A stretch of 64,000 nt of DNA, taken from contig CP119313.1 in NCBI GenBank assembly GCA_029202485.1, positions 1,240,001 to 1,304,000 on the forward strand, given 5' to 3'. Under the pieces are notes generated by a model that saw only the letters and a list, made by a program, of their open reading frames with translations, searched no databases and was not told the DNA's origin. Origin of the DNA: Candidatus Pedobacter colombiensis (GTDB taxonomy: Bacteria > Bacteroidota > Bacteroidia > Sphingobacteriales > Sphingobacteriaceae). A program made the translations under genes and the position numbers. Shown in pieces: positions 15,807 to 25,431 of this stretch. The number at the start of each line of letters is the position of its first letter. The stretch's first letter is position 1.

Positions 15807-18032
15807 ATGGAGCACCAACATCTTAACCATATAAAAATGGGGCATAATGGGCACAAACATAACGGGTACCATAAAAATGACCATGTTGTAAGGCCACTTT
15901 CATTAAAAAGTTCGGGTAAGTTTATTTGCCCGATGCACCCCGAAATCATTAGAGACCAACCCGGCTCATGCCCAATATGTGGCATGGACCTGATACCAAT
16001 AGGCGTAAATACGGAAGAAGAGGACAAGGCTTACGACAACTTGCTCTTTAAATTTAAACTGGCAGTAGTTTTTACCATTCCTATTTTCCTGATCGCCATG
16101 TTGGAAATGATTCCGCACAACCCAATGCTTGATATTATAAACCTGAAATCCTGGAATTGGGTACAGTTTGTGTTATCGCTTCCAGTGGTATTTTATGCTA
16201 CATGGATGTTTTTTGAACGGGCATGGCAATCTGTGGTAACCTGGAATTTAAATATGTTTACTTTAATAGGTATTGGTGCAGGCGTAGCCTGGCTTTTTAG
16301 TGTAATAGCCCTGCTTTTTCCGGGGATATTTCCTGAGCAGTTTAAAACACATCATGGTACGGTATATGTATATTTTGAAGCAGCTACAGTTATCCTTACG
16401 TTGGTTTTGCTAGGGCAGCTGTTAGAAGCCAGAGCACATAGTAGAACCAATAGTGCAATTAAAGAATTGTTGAAATTGGCACCCAATGAGGCTACAAAAA
16501 TTGTGGGTGGAAAGGAGGTGACGGTAGCTATTGATGACATCCAGAAAGGAGATTTGTTGCGGGTAAAACCGGGAGAAAAGATACCCGTAGATGGACGCAT
16601 TAAAGAAGGGGAGATTACCATTGATGAGTCTATGATCACCGGTGAGCCGATCCCTGTTGAAAAGACGACCGGAGATCAGGTAAGCTCAGGTACCATCAAC
16701 GGGAATAAGACTTTTATAATGGTTGCCGAGAAGGTAGGTGCAGAAACCCTGCTTTCGCAAATTATTGAAATGGTTAATTCGGCCAGCCGATCCAAAGCAC
16801 CTATTCAAAAACTAGCTGATCGGATTTCAGGATATTTTGTACCAGTGGTGGTATTGATCGCTATAGCTACATTTATGATTTGGGCGGTTTATGGACCTGA
16901 TCCTGCTTACGTTTACGGTTTTGTAAATGCCATTGCTGTATTGATTATTGCCTGTCCTTGTGCATTGGGATTGGCCACACCAATGTCGGTAATGGTGGGG
17001 GTAGGGAAAGGGGCTCAGTCGGGAGTGCTCATTAAAAATGCAGCGTCTCTCGAAAAAATGAATGCCATAGATATTGTGGTAATTGATAAAACTGGAACGG
17101 TTACAGAAGGAAAGCCATCTGTAGAGCAGATAGTGAGTGTTAACCCTGATTTTACCGCAGATGATGTATTGGAAAAAATAGTCGCGTTAAACAGTAGCAG
17201 TGAGCATCCATTGGCACAGGCAACACTGCGTTATGGCGAAGAAAAAAACATCAGCGCTTCTGCAATATCAAATTTTGAGGCCATTGCTGGCAAAGGTATT
17301 ATGGGGATGTTGGGTAGTGAAAAGTTGGCCCTGGGGAATAAAAAGCTAATGGAACAACTGAATGTAAAGGTTACTTCCGAATTGGACGAGCAGGTAGTCC
17401 ACGCTCAGCAACAAGGTAAAACGGTATCATACTTGGCAGTGGGTAATGTTGCGGTAGGTTATGTGGTGATTTCAGATAAAATTAAAGCCTCCAGCGCAGC
17501 TGCCATACATAAGTTACAGGAAGAAGGGTTGAAGGTATTGATGTTTACGGGCGATAATGAAGCCACTGCAAAAGCAGTGAGCCAGGCATTGAGCCTTGAT
17601 GGATACAAAGGTCAGATGTTGCCGGAAAATAAGCTAAACGAGATAAAACACTTGCAGGTGCAAGGGAAAAAGGTAGCAATGGCAGGTGATGGTATTAATG
17701 ATGCTCCGGCATTATCGCAGGCAGATATTGGTATTGCTATGGGAACTGGAACAGATGTAGCTATAGAAAGTGCGGCAATTACGCTGGTAAAAGGAGATTT
17801 GAATGGTATTGCCAAAGCCCGGTTATTGAGTCAAAAGGTAATGGCAAATATTAAAGGGAATTTATTCTTTGCACTGGGCTACAATGTGCTTGGGATTCCT
17901 ATAGCTGCAGGGGTATTATATCCCTTTTTTGGCATTTTACTTTCGCCAATGATTGCAGCGTTGGCCATGAGTTTAAGTTCGGTATCTGTAATTCTGAACT
18001 CGCTGCGGCTAAGAGGAGCGAAAATAGTATGA
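15807..18032 (+). CDS. copA: Copper-translocating P1B-type ATPase
   Basis: This 741-aa heavy-metal ATPase probably exports Cu+ across the inner membrane. The N terminus is His rich (residues 2-26) and is followed by a small metal-binding domain with C41, C55 and C58 in the pattern CPMHP...CPICGM. Eight membrane segments are apparent. The ion-binding CPC is at 383-385, the phosphorylation site DKTGT begins at D427, and the SEHP motif and [10 protein letters not shown] hinge follow. There is no classical CxxC ferredoxin-like domain; the YHS-like domain replaces it, as in many Bacteroidota and SilP-like pumps. It converges on ychF with a strong hairpin between them. Cu+ is preferred; Ag+ is possible. 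Confidence 0.93.
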   Translation: MEHQHLNHIKMGHNGHKHNGYHKNDHVVRPLSLKSSGKFICPMHPEIIRDQPGSCPICGMDLIPIGVNTEEEDKAYDNLLFKFKLAVVFTIPIFLIAMLEMIPHNPMLDIINLKSWNWVQFVLSLPVVFYATWMFFERAWQSVVTWNLNMFTLIGIGAGVAWLFSVIALLFPGIFPEQFKTHHGTVYVYFEAATVILTLVLLGQLLEARAHSRTNSAIKELLKLAPNEATKIVGGKEVTVAIDDIQKGDLLRVKPGEKIPVDGRIKEGEITIDESMITGEPIPVEKTTGDQVSSGTINGNKTFIMVAEKVGAETLLSQIIEMVNSASRSKAPIQKLADRISGYFVPVVVLIAIATFMIWAVYGPDPAYVYGFVNAIAVLIIACPCALGLATPMSVMVGVGKGAQSGVLIKNAASLEKMNAIDIVVIDKTGTVTEGKPSVEQIVSVNPDFTADDVLEKIVALNSSSEHPLAQATLRYGEEKNISASAISNFEAIAGKGIMGMLGSEKLALGNKKLMEQLNVKVTSELDEQVVHAQQQGKTVSYLAVGNVAVGYVVISDKIKASSAAAIHKLQEEGLKVLMFTGDNEATAKAVSQALSLDGYKGQMLPENKLNEIKHLQVQGKKVAMAGDGINDAPALSQADIGIAMGTGTDVAIESAAITLVKGDLNGIAKARLLSQKVMANIKGNLFFALGYNVLGIPIAAGVLYPFFGILLSPMIAALAMSLSSVSVILNSLRLRGAKIV

Positions 18033-18034
18033 AA

Positions 18035-18068
18035 TTAGTTAAGCATAGCAATGACTATGCTTAACTAA
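18035..18068. terminator. Bidirectional hairpin between copA and ychF
   Basis: A perfect 14-bp stem (TTAGTTAAGCATAG with its complement) closes a six-base loop in the 46-bp gap between convergent genes. It probably stops transcription in both directions, although no long T run follows. Confidence 0.7.
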
Positions 18069-18078
18069 TAGTTTATTG

Positions 18079-19173
18079 TTATACGTTGAAACGGAAGTGC
18101 ATAATGTCACCATCCTCTACAACATAAGTCTTTCCTTCTACACCCAATTTACCTGCATCTTTACAAGCATTTTCAGATCCTAAGGTTACAAAGTCGTTAT
18201 ATTTAATCACCTCAGCACGGATAAATCCTTTTTCGAAATCGGTATGGATTACACCGGCTGCTTGTGGAGCTGTAAAGCCCTTAGTAATGGTCCAGGCCCT
18301 TACTTCCTGTACACCTGCAGTAAAATAAGTATACAAGTCTAATAAGCGATATGCTGCAACAATAAGTTTGTTTACACCAGATTCTGTTAGGCCAAGGTCG
18401 GCCAAAAACTCCTGACGTTCTTCATAACTTTCCAGTTCGGCAATTTCAGATTCTATTTTAGCAGAGATCACCAATACTTCGGCATTCTCGTTTTTTACAG
18501 CTTCTTTAACGCGGTCAACATAAGCATTGCCATTGATTACCGAAGCTTCCTCTACGTTGCAAACGTACAATACTGGTTTTTGAGTTAACAAGCCAAGGTC
18601 TTGAATATATTCGAAATCCTCTGCAGATACTGCAGCAGAACGAGCAGATTGTCCGCTTTCCAGATGTGTTTTAATCACACTCAGGATATCGAAAGTTCTT
18701 TTGGCATCCTTATCGGTTTTAGCCATTTTCTCAACTTTCTGAATGCGTTTGGTAACAGTGTCCAGATCTTTAAGCTGCAACTCCGTATCAATGATTTCTT
18801 TATCACGAATAGGGTCAACCGAACCATCAACATGAATCACATTTCCATCGTCAAAGCAACGCAATACGTGAATGATTGCATTTGTAGCCCTGATATTACC
18901 TAAAAATTGGTTACCTAAACCTTCGCCTTTTGATGCACCTTTTACCAGACCTGCAATATCTACGATCTCGATAGTATTTGGAACGATACGATTTGGCTTA
19001 ACCAACTCAGCTAATTTGGTTAATCTCTCGTCCGGTACGGTAATTACGCCTATATTAGGTTCGATAGTACAAAAAGGGAAGTTTGCCGCCTGGGCTTTTG
19101 CGTTAGATAAACAGTTAAATAATGTAGATTTTCCAACATTTGGTAAACCAACGATACCACATTGTAATGCCAT
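18079..19173 (-). CDS. ychF: Ribosome-binding ATPase YchF
   Basis: This 364-aa protein is a universally conserved OBG-family P-loop ATPase. The P-loop GLPNVGKST is at 9-17, the switch region DIAGLVKGASKGEGLGNQFL is near 70, a helical insertion is at about 120-200, and a TGS domain fills the C terminus (about 280-363) ending in DIMHFRFNV. YchF binds ribosomes and uses ATP rather than GTP. A minus-strand TAnnTTTG box (TACCTTTG, positions 19206 to 19199) lies 26 bp before the ATG and fits a housekeeping promoter. Length is typical. Confidence 0.97.
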   Translation of the reverse strand: MALQCGIVGLPNVGKSTLFNCLSNAKAQAANFPFCTIEPNIGVITVPDERLTKLAELVKPNRIVPNTIEIVDIAGLVKGASKGEGLGNQFLGNIRATNAIIHVLRCFDDGNVIHVDGSVDPIRDKEIIDTELQLKDLDTVTKRIQKVEKMAKTDKDAKRTFDILSVIKTHLESGQSARSAAVSAEDFEYIQDLGLLTQKPVLYVCNVEEASVINGNAYVDRVKEAVKNENAEVLVISAKIESEIAELESYEERQEFLADLGLTESGVNKLIVAAYRLLDLYTYFTAGVQEVRAWTITKGFTAPQAAGVIHTDFEKGFIRAEVIKYNDFVTLGSENACKDAGKLGVEGKTYVVEDGDIMHFRFNV

Positions 19174-19273
19174 GAATGATTTTTTTCTTGATTTGGCGCA
19201 AAGGTATCAATTTTTTAAAAATATTTTTTATGTTTAGGGTGCTTAAAGCTTATTAAGTAATAATTAACATTAT

Positions 19274-19753
19274 ATGGAGAATTTTGAAGAAACAGAACCA
19301 ATTGAAGAAACAGGCGAAGAACACGAGAAGCTGGAAATAAGTGAAGAGATTAGAAGCTACATTTACGAGACAGCAAAATGGACTAAATTCCTTGCTATTG
19401 TAGGTTTTGTATTTGCTGCTTTGCTTGCGCTTTTAGCATTCAGTGCAACTGCGGTTATGCAGGGAATTATGGCCTCTGCCGGCAACAATGCAATGGCCCA
19501 GTTGGGTACCACATTTTTGACCGTATATTTTTTATCTATTTCATTGATGTTGTTTTATCCAAGCTTTTTATTGTTTAAATTTTCTAATGCAGCTAATACC
19601 GCCGTATTGTATGCAGATCAGGAAAATTTTACCATTGCAATGAGAAAGTTGAAATCAGTATTTAAGTTTTGGGGTATTATCGCCATTATTATACTGGCTA
19701 TATATATACTTGGCGGCTTGCTAACTGTTCTAGCTAAAACTGGTGCGGCATAG
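19274..19753 (+). CDS. DUF5362 family membrane protein
   Basis: This 159-aa protein has an acidic N-terminal 35 residues and then three or four membrane helices (about 38-62, 78-100 and 133-155) with the YFLSISLMLFYPSFLLFKFS stretch characteristic of DUF5362. Function is unknown; the family is frequent in Bacteroidota and resembles small stress or phage-shock-type membrane proteins. Its last 20 bp overlap the end of the convergent SRPBCC gene. Confidence 0.75.
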   Translation: MENFEETEPIEETGEEHEKLEISEEIRSYIYETAKWTKFLAIVGFVFAALLALLAFSATAVMQGIMASAGNNAMAQLGTTFLTVYFLSISLMLFYPSFLLFKFSNAANTAVLYADQENFTIAMRKLKSVFKFWGIIAIIILAIYILGGLLTVLAKTGAA

Positions 19754-20432
19754 TGGTTTCAATAGTATGCTTAAAGGTTTTTATTTCTTTTTTAAGCATG
19801 TTCTCGAAATACGGATTTAACATTTTTGCCATCCCTAATCCAATCCCGCCAGCAGGAGGGCGGTAAGAAAGCACTATTTTTAATAATGTGCCTTGTTGGT
19901 CGGGTGTTTCTGCAAATTGGACCCTTCCAACATGTTGTATTAATGTCCCCGGAACAGAGCGCCATCCAATTAGGCGTCCGGGTTCATCTTTAACAATTTC
20001 TGCTTGCCAATCTATGGCAAATAAATTGCCCAGCACATTTGATTTCCATTTGGAAAGATTTTCTTCAACCATTTCTACATTTAGCAGATGCTTGATGCTT
20101 CCAGGTAGGTTATTTAAATTACGCCAATAGTTATAGACTTCTTTGGCGGGTCTGTCAATTTCAAATTCCCCTCTTATGTTGATGGTATGAGGCTTGCTTG
20201 CATCTATGCCTAATTGTTCATATACCAGACAATGACCCGTAAATGCCCGGTAGGCGAGGTAAGCACCATATATAAAGGAGGCCCCTAATGGCCTTTTAAT
20301 ACCCTTGCTAATCAGTATTCCACTTAAAAACATGGATATCATGCGTTCGTTCATGCCTACGTTTTCAAACTGATGTTTCTCAATAGAAAATTTGCCCGAA
20401 CGAAGCTTCAGATTAGTTTGATTTGTGTTCAT
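19734..20432 (-). CDS. SRPBCC (START-like) protein with N-terminal membrane segment
   Basis: This is a 232-aa protein. Residues 25-75 form a hydrophobic region of the DUF2892 type. Residues 85-225 form a polyketide cyclase/START-like lipid-binding fold, seen in IDRPAKEVYNYWRNLNNLP and IGWRSVPGTLIQHVGRVQF. Such proteins are common in Bacteroidota stress clusters; the ligand is unknown. The 80-aa gene upstream on the same strand ends 9 bp before this ATG, so the two are probably one operon. The stop overlaps the convergent DUF5362 gene by 20 bp. Confidence 0.8.
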   Translation of the reverse strand: MNTNQTNLKLRSGKFSIEKHQFENVGMNERMISMFLSGILISKGIKRPLGASFIYGAYLAYRAFTGHCLVYEQLGIDASKPHTINIRGEFEIDRPAKEVYNYWRNLNNLPGSIKHLLNVEMVEENLSKWKSNVLGNLFAIDWQAEIVKDEPGRLIGWRSVPGTLIQHVGRVQFAETPDQQGTLLKIVLSYRPPAGGIGLGMAKMLNPYFENMLKKEIKTFKHTIETTMPHQF

Positions 20433-20441
20433 ATAGTAACG

Positions 20442-20684
20442 TTATTTACTGCTTATTGCTGATCCAATCATGTTTACTGTTTGTTGGTCCAGATCTCCCC
20501 AAATCTGTTCCCAGCTTCCATCTTTTTCTTTTCTGATTTCGGTTAAACTTTTGCCCGAGTGCATACATGTGAAATATTCTGCTCCATCGGTGGTTTCCTC
20601 TGTTTTTACCTGGATGGTTGTAGGTTTTCCGTTTAAATTTACCTCTATTTCAAAGTCTTGCGAGTGTAATTCTGTTGCTTCCAT
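20442..20684 (-). CDS. Small hypothetical protein
   Basis: This 80-aa protein is acidic and strand-rich, with no signal peptide. Residues 10-60 (EIEVNLNGKPTTIQVKTEE and TCMHSGKSLTEIRKEKDG) look like a small beta sheet domain, and a short helix closes the C terminus. No family was recognised. It lies 9 bp upstream of the SRPBCC gene on the same strand and is probably cotranscribed with it. Confidence 0.65.
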   Translation of the reverse strand: MEATELHSQDFEIEVNLNGKPTTIQVKTEETTDGAEYFTCMHSGKSLTEIRKEKDGSWEQIWGDLDQQTVNMIGSAISSK

Positions 20685-20790
20685 TATAGTCCTATTTAAA
20701 GATTAAATATTAACAGAGGCGTTAGATATTAACACTTTAGCTGAAAATATGTTTTATTTTTTTATTTTGCACCACCAAATAATCATTCCA

Positions 20791-21246
20791 ATGATGTACG
20801 ATGAAACTTATCCGGAAATCTACCAGGGTTATTTTAATTATAGAGAGCCCTATACTGAAAATCTGGAAGACATTTACGAAAGACCTGTAGTAATTCCCAT
20901 CTATCATATTGATGAGTTGTTTAACGATCAGAAAATGAATGATGTTCGCAGGTTTAACGAAATTTGTGATAATCCTGATGCTAAAGAAGAGTTTGAAGTG
21001 TTGAATGCGAGGTTAAAAGAGTTGGATTTGCATATTTTTAAATACTTTCATTTCATTGCAGCCCAAAAGCATGTATTGTATGAATTAAAAGAAAAGTATC
21101 GCGACTTTTATGAACTGGAGCACACTTTAAAACAGTTTGAAGCTATAGGGTACGATGTAAGTAAAGCCAAAGAAACGGATCTGGTTAAAAGAAAAAGACA
21201 ATTGCTAGACTTTCAGGCACGTTTGTGTTTGAGACAATTTGCTTAA
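20791..21246 (+). CDS. Hypothetical soluble protein
   Basis: The frame is open from 20749, but the ATG-ATG pair at 20791/20794 is the better start. It gives a 151-aa acidic protein beginning MMYDETYPEIYQGYF, while the upstream part is hydrophobic and overlaps a promoter-like TTATTTTG box at 20762-20769. Residues 1-50 are Tyr and Glu rich; 55-145 are helical with charged heptads (EEFEVLNARLKELDLHIFKY). No family was recognised and no export signal is present. It precedes a thioredoxin-like gene by 21 bp and may share its transcript. Confidence 0.6.
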   Translation: MMYDETYPEIYQGYFNYREPYTENLEDIYERPVVIPIYHIDELFNDQKMNDVRRFNEICDNPDAKEEFEVLNARLKELDLHIFKYFHFIAAQKHVLYELKEKYRDFYELEHTLKQFEAIGYDVSKAKETDLVKRKRQLLDFQARLCLRQFA

Positions 21247-21267
21247 ATTTGCTTTAAATAAAACAAT

Positions 21268-21774
21268 ATGAAATTGACCCGTTTAGCTATCTTATTGCTT
21301 TTGTTACCTTTTGCTACTATGGCACAGGAAGATCAAAGTACCCTAACAAAAGTTGGTGACAATGTGCCGCAGTTTTCTTTTGAAATAGAAAGAGGCAAAA
21401 CGGTCAACATCAACGATTATAAAGGCAAGCTGATTCTGATTAATCTTTTTGCTACCTGGTGCCCTCCGTGTAATACAGAACTGCCATTGGCTCAAAAACA
21501 GATTTGGGATAAGTATAGGGATAATCCGGGATTTGCATTTTTTGTTTTTGGACGTGAAGAAGGCTGGGATAAATTAGAGCCCTTTAAAAAGGCTAAAGGA
21601 TTTACTTTTCCTATACTTCCGGATGTGGATCGTGGTATTTTTAGCAAATTTGCTACACAGTCTATCCCACGAAACATTATCGTTGATCAGAATGGTAAGA
21701 TCATTTATCAATCGATAGGTTATTCGGAGAAAGAATTTGCTGAAATGGTGGCCTTGATTGAAGCGAGGCTCTAG
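21268..21774 (+). CDS. TlpA/ResA-like periplasmic thioredoxin
   Basis: This 168-aa protein has a signal peptide (about 1-19, ending FATMAQ) and a thioredoxin fold of the TlpA family. The redox motif is WCPPC with C65 and C68, and the cis-proline region SIPRNIIVDQNG follows. It probably reduces or isomerises disulfides in the periplasm, for instance in cytochrome c or envelope protein maturation. The last 4 bp overlap the end of the convergent LLM oxidoreductase gene. Confidence 0.88.
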   Translation: MKLTRLAILLLLLPFATMAQEDQSTLTKVGDNVPQFSFEIERGKTVNINDYKGKLILINLFATWCPPCNTELPLAQKQIWDKYRDNPGFAFFVFGREEGWDKLEPFKKAKGFTFPILPDVDRGIFSKFATQSIPRNIIVDQNGKIIYQSIGYSEKEFAEMVALIEARL

Positions 21775-22799
21775 CCAACTTCTTTTCTTACAACGGGAGC
21801 AACTTTAGTCCCAAATAGTTCAATTGTTTTTAGAATTTGCTTGTGCGATATAGCTCCGGTTACCAATTGTGCAAGAAATCTGGTATTGTGGAACAGCTCA
21901 TATTGATGCATGATTTTATCAATGGCCTGTTGAGGATCACCTACAACCAGAGGTCCGTCACTGCGTAGGTATTCATATTGCTGTCTGGTCATGGGCGACC
22001 AACCTCTGTCTTTTCCCACACGGTTCATTAATCTTTCATAAGAAGGATAAAACTCATCCGCTGCTTTTTGTGAATCCTCGGCAACATAAAATTGAGAGCT
22101 GATGGCCAGTTGAAGCTTGCTGGCATCATGTCCGGCATCAGTAGCAGATTTACGGTAAAGTTCTACAAAAGGAACAAATTGTTCTGGTGGACTACCCAGA
22201 ATAGCAATAGCCATTGGCAGGTTGAGCTTTCCTGCACGTTGTGCAGATGCCGGTGTACCTCCAACGCCAATCCAAATAGGGATGGCTTGCTGTGCCGGAC
22301 GTGGATATACCCCACGGTTTACAATTGATGGGCGGTGTTTGCCCTTCCAGGTCACCATTTCTTCTTCATTGATTTGCATGAGCAAGCCCAGTTTCTCAGT
22401 AAAAAGTTCATCATAGTCGTTTAGGTTATAGCCAAACAAGGGATACGACTCTATGAAAGAACCACGGCCGGCAATGATCTCGGCACGTCCGTTAGAGATC
22501 AGGTCTACAGTAGCAAAATTCTGAAAGGTGCGGACGGGATCGGCAGAGCTTAATACGGTTACAGAGCTAGATAATCTAATGTTTTTAGTGATTGCTGCCG
22601 CTGCTGCCATCATAATTTCGGGAGCTGATATGACAAAATCAGGGCGATGGTGTTCACCAAAAGCAAATACATCGAGTCCAACTTCATCGGCAAGTTTTAC
22701 TTCTTCCAATAATTCCTGAACTCTTTTTTGTGCATTTATTGCCTTGCCTGCAGTACCATCTGGCAGTAACTCGCCAAATGTGCTAATCCCTAATTCCAT
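21771..22799 (-). CDS. LLM-class flavin-dependent oxidoreductase
   Basis: The 342-aa product (start chosen at the ATG giving MELGISTFGELLPDG; a 14-residue hydrophobic extension upstream looks spurious) is a bacterial luciferase-like TIM barrel. Recognisable parts are FGEHHRPDFVISAP near 48, the VTVLSSADPVRTFQNFATVD region, and IPIWIGVGGTPASAQRAG near 175. Family members use FMNH2 or F420 to oxidise small organics. The substrate cannot be read from sequence. The LysR-type gene lies upstream on the same strand, 54 bp away, and may control it. Confidence 0.87.
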   Translation of the reverse strand: MELGISTFGELLPDGTAGKAINAQKRVQELLEEVKLADEVGLDVFAFGEHHRPDFVISAPEIMMAAAAAITKNIRLSSSVTVLSSADPVRTFQNFATVDLISNGRAEIIAGRGSFIESYPLFGYNLNDYDELFTEKLGLLMQINEEEMVTWKGKHRPSIVNRGVYPRPAQQAIPIWIGVGGTPASAQRAGKLNLPMAIAILGSPPEQFVPFVELYRKSATDAGHDASKLQLAISSQFYVAEDSQKAADEFYPSYERLMNRVGKDRGWSPMTRQQYEYLRSDGPLVVGDPQQAIDKIMHQYELFHNTRFLAQLVTGAISHKQILKTIELFGTKVAPVVRKEVG

Positions 22800-22853
22800 A
22801 TTATTGTTTTGTTGTAAAAGTATAAAGAAAATTAGAACCAATTTGTTTGCGCG

Positions 22854-23738
22854 TTAATGAATCAGTAATTCAATTACGTTTTTTAGCGCAGGGTTCCTAT
22901 TCGATTCCTTCCAGGCTACATACAACTCCGTTCTTTGGGGGATGTTTTTCAATTCAATAAACTTAACATTTAAATTGTACCCATATTGTAAGGATGTGGG
23001 TACAATTGCGACACCAAGCCCTTCCTCGACCAGTTTAAATATAGTAAGTGCATTTACTGATTTATGGAAAACTTTAGGGCGAAAGCCGGCATCTTCGCAA
23101 ATACTGGTAATCAGGTCATGGTAAAAGGGACTGTCTTCACTAGAAAAAAAGATAAATTGTTCATTGCTAAAATCCCTTACGCTATTAAAGTTTGCCTGGT
23201 TTATGGGGTGGTTCATCGGTAATACCATAGCAAAGGTATCCTGATGAATGAGGTGTCTGGAAATTCCTTCCGGTAAACGGTGCAAGCGGACAAAAGCAAG
23301 GTCTAGCTTATCCTTTTCCAGCATTTCTACTTGTAATCTGTTAGGCATTTCATCCAGAATAGTTTGTATTCCGGGGTATTCTTTGTTTAGCCTGAGTACC
23401 AGTTCGGGTACTATTTTTTGTGCTGCAGAGCCTAAAAACCCTATGCGTAATTCTGTTTCTTTTCCCTGACTAATGTTATCGAGCTGACGTCTGATGGTTT
23501 CCAGATGATTAAAGATAAAGTCTACCTCTTCTTTTAGATATAATCCGGCAGCGGTAAGTTCCACCTTTTTTTTGCTGCGGTCGAACAAGGTTACATTAAA
23601 TATTTCTTCCATCTGCATGATTTGCCGGCTAAGGCCAGGCTGTGAAATAAATAACAGCTCTGCTGCTTTTCTGAATTTCAATTCCTGGGCAAGAACCTGG
23701 AAATATTTCAAGTGTCGTAGCTCTATTTGATAACTCAT
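22854..23738 (-). CDS. LysR-family transcriptional regulator
   Basis: This 294-aa regulator has an N-terminal winged HTH (about 4-62, LRHLKYFQVLAQELKFRKAAELLFISQPGLSRQI as a continuous block) and a periplasmic-binding-like effector domain (about 90-290). It is divergent from hutH across a 76-bp gap and also lies just before the LLM oxidoreductase on its own strand. LysR proteins usually activate a divergent operon in response to a pathway metabolite, so control of histidine use is plausible. Control of the oxidoreductase is the alternative. Confidence 0.92.
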   Translation of the reverse strand: MSYQIELRHLKYFQVLAQELKFRKAAELLFISQPGLSRQIMQMEEIFNVTLFDRSKKKVELTAAGLYLKEEVDFIFNHLETIRRQLDNISQGKETELRIGFLGSAAQKIVPELVLRLNKEYPGIQTILDEMPNRLQVEMLEKDKLDLAFVRLHRLPEGISRHLIHQDTFAMVLPMNHPINQANFNSVRDFSNEQFIFFSSEDSPFYHDLITSICEDAGFRPKVFHKSVNALTIFKLVEEGLGVAIVPTSLQYGYNLNVKFIELKNIPQRTELYVAWKESNRNPALKNVIELLIH

Positions 23739-23789
23739 GGTTATTGATTGATGATGTAATTGGTATTTATAAGTATCAAAGATAGGGGT

Positions 23790-23797
23790 TATATTTG
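23790..23797 (+). promoter_or_regulatory. Putative hutH -7 box
   Basis: TATATTTG matches TAnnTTTG and lies 17 bp before the hutH ATG. No TTTG is found 19-21 bp upstream, which fits an activator-dependent promoter under the divergent LysR regulator. Confidence 0.5.
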
Positions 23798-23814
23798 TGT
23801 AAACGATTTTTGAT

Positions 23815-25392
23815 ATGAGTGTTAATCAGATTTTTAATTACGGTTCAGACTTTCTTACTGTCAGTAAAGCATTGGCAATCAGTAAAGGAACACTGAAAGG
23901 GGATTTAAGCCCCGAAACCCGTCAGAAGATAAAAGAAAGTAGTGCTATAGTTGAAAAGATAGCACTTGCAGATAAGCCTGTTTATGGCATTAATACCGGC
24001 TTTGGTCCATTGTGTACTTCTATGATTTCTGCTGAAGATACCAAAAAGCTACAGGAGAATATCCTTAAGAGTCATGCTGTAGGTGTTGGTGAACCTATTG
24101 ATGAAGAAATTTCCAGGTTGATGTTGGTGCTTAAATTGCAAGCGCTTGCTAAAGGATACTCAGGTATTCAGGAAGCTACACTTGATCGCATGATCTGGCA
24201 TTTGGAAATCGGGGCTATTCCCTTGGTTCCGAAACAAGGTTCGGTGGGGGCTTCCGGTGATTTAGCACCTTTATCGCACCTTTTTCTTCCTTTAATTGGA
24301 TTAGGAAGGGTACATTATAAAGGAGCTGTTATGACTACTGCCGACCTTTTAAGGGAACACAATCTTAAGCCAATAGCTTTAGGGGCTAAAGAAGGTTTGG
24401 CATTAATTAACGGCACTCAGTTTATTGCCGCACATGCGGTAAAAGTGGTGGCACGTTTTCACAATGTGCTGGCTACGGCAGATATAACCGCCGCCATGAT
24501 GCTGGAGGGGTTAATGGGATCTGTAAAGCCTTTTGATGAAGGTCTGCATCAATTGCGACCGTACTCAGGAAATCAGTATGTTGCTGCCAATATCAGAAAT
24601 CTTTTGGCAGATTCGGAGATTGTGAGTTCGCATTTGGATTGTGCAAAAGTACAGGATCCATATTCTTTACGCTGCATTCCGCAGGTACATGGGGCTTCAA
24701 GAAATGCCTGGTTACACCTTAAAGAAACGTTGGAAATAGAGATCAACTCTGTTACGGATAACCCGATTATATTTAGTGAAGACCTGACGATTAGTGGCGG
24801 GAATTTTCATGGACAGCCTATTGCCATGCCTTTAGATTATGCTTGCCTGGCGGCTTCGGAAATTGGTAATATATCTGATCGCAGGATTTACCTCTCTCTG
24901 GAAGGAAATACGGATGGTGTGCCGAAATTGTTGATGCGGGAGACAGGCTTGAACTCGGGCTTCATGATTTTACAATATACTTCTGCGGCTTTGGCCAGCG
25001 AAAATAAGGGTTTATGCTTTCCGGCGAGTGCGGATAGTATCCCTACTTCATTAGGACAGGAAGATCACGTAAGTATGGGTTCTATTAGTGGAAGAAAGGC
25101 TTTGCAGGTGATTGAAAATGTAGAGAAAATTTTAGGTGTAGAGCTTTTCTGTGCTGCTCAGGCGATGGATTATCATGCTCCGCTAAAATCAGGAAAGATC
25201 GTAACGGCTGTACATGAGTTTGTACGTTCTAAAATCAACCACCTGGAAGAGGATCAGATCATGTATGAGATGATGGAAAAAGCGATAGAAATGGTGCAGA
25301 ATGGAACGATATTGCAAATAGCTGCAGCTACCGCTGCTGCGGAAAATATCTCTTTTACAACTGCATTTAATGCCCAGTTTGAAAATTTTTAG
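23815..25392 (+). CDS. hutH: Histidine ammonia-lyase
   Basis: This 525-aa enzyme converts L-histidine to trans-urocanate and ammonia, the first step of histidine degradation. The Ala146-Ser147-Gly148 triad in GSVGASGDLAPLSHL cyclises to the MIO electrophile. Other family landmarks are GINTGFGPL near 60, NGTQ near 201 and SGGNFHGQP near 325. Length is typical. The urocanate hydratase gene follows 39 bp downstream, so the two form an operon. hutI and the final steps are not in the window. Confidence 0.96.
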   Translation: MSVNQIFNYGSDFLTVSKALAISKGTLKGDLSPETRQKIKESSAIVEKIALADKPVYGINTGFGPLCTSMISAEDTKKLQENILKSHAVGVGEPIDEEISRLMLVLKLQALAKGYSGIQEATLDRMIWHLEIGAIPLVPKQGSVGASGDLAPLSHLFLPLIGLGRVHYKGAVMTTADLLREHNLKPIALGAKEGLALINGTQFIAAHAVKVVARFHNVLATADITAAMMLEGLMGSVKPFDEGLHQLRPYSGNQYVAANIRNLLADSEIVSSHLDCAKVQDPYSLRCIPQVHGASRNAWLHLKETLEIEINSVTDNPIIFSEDLTISGGNFHGQPIAMPLDYACLAASEIGNISDRRIYLSLEGNTDGVPKLLMRETGLNSGFMILQYTSAALASENKGLCFPASADSIPTSLGQEDHVSMGSISGRKALQVIENVEKILGVELFCAAQAMDYHAPLKSGKIVTAVHEFVRSKINHLEEDQIMYEMMEKAIEMVQNGTILQIAAATAAAENISFTTAFNAQFENF

Positions 25393-25431
25393 TGTTATAG
25401 CCCGAATAACTGAATAGCAAATACAAATCCA

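Noticed and set aside
15710..16027. Minus-strand frame over the start of the copper ATPase
   Set aside because: It is antisense to the His/Cys-rich metal-binding region of copA, which explains its unusual Ile, Trp and Cys content.
22800..22841. N-terminal extension of the LLM oxidoreductase
   Set aside because: The 14 residues are hydrophobic and poly-Asn/Gln and are absent from the family start; the ATG at 22799 gives the normal beginning.
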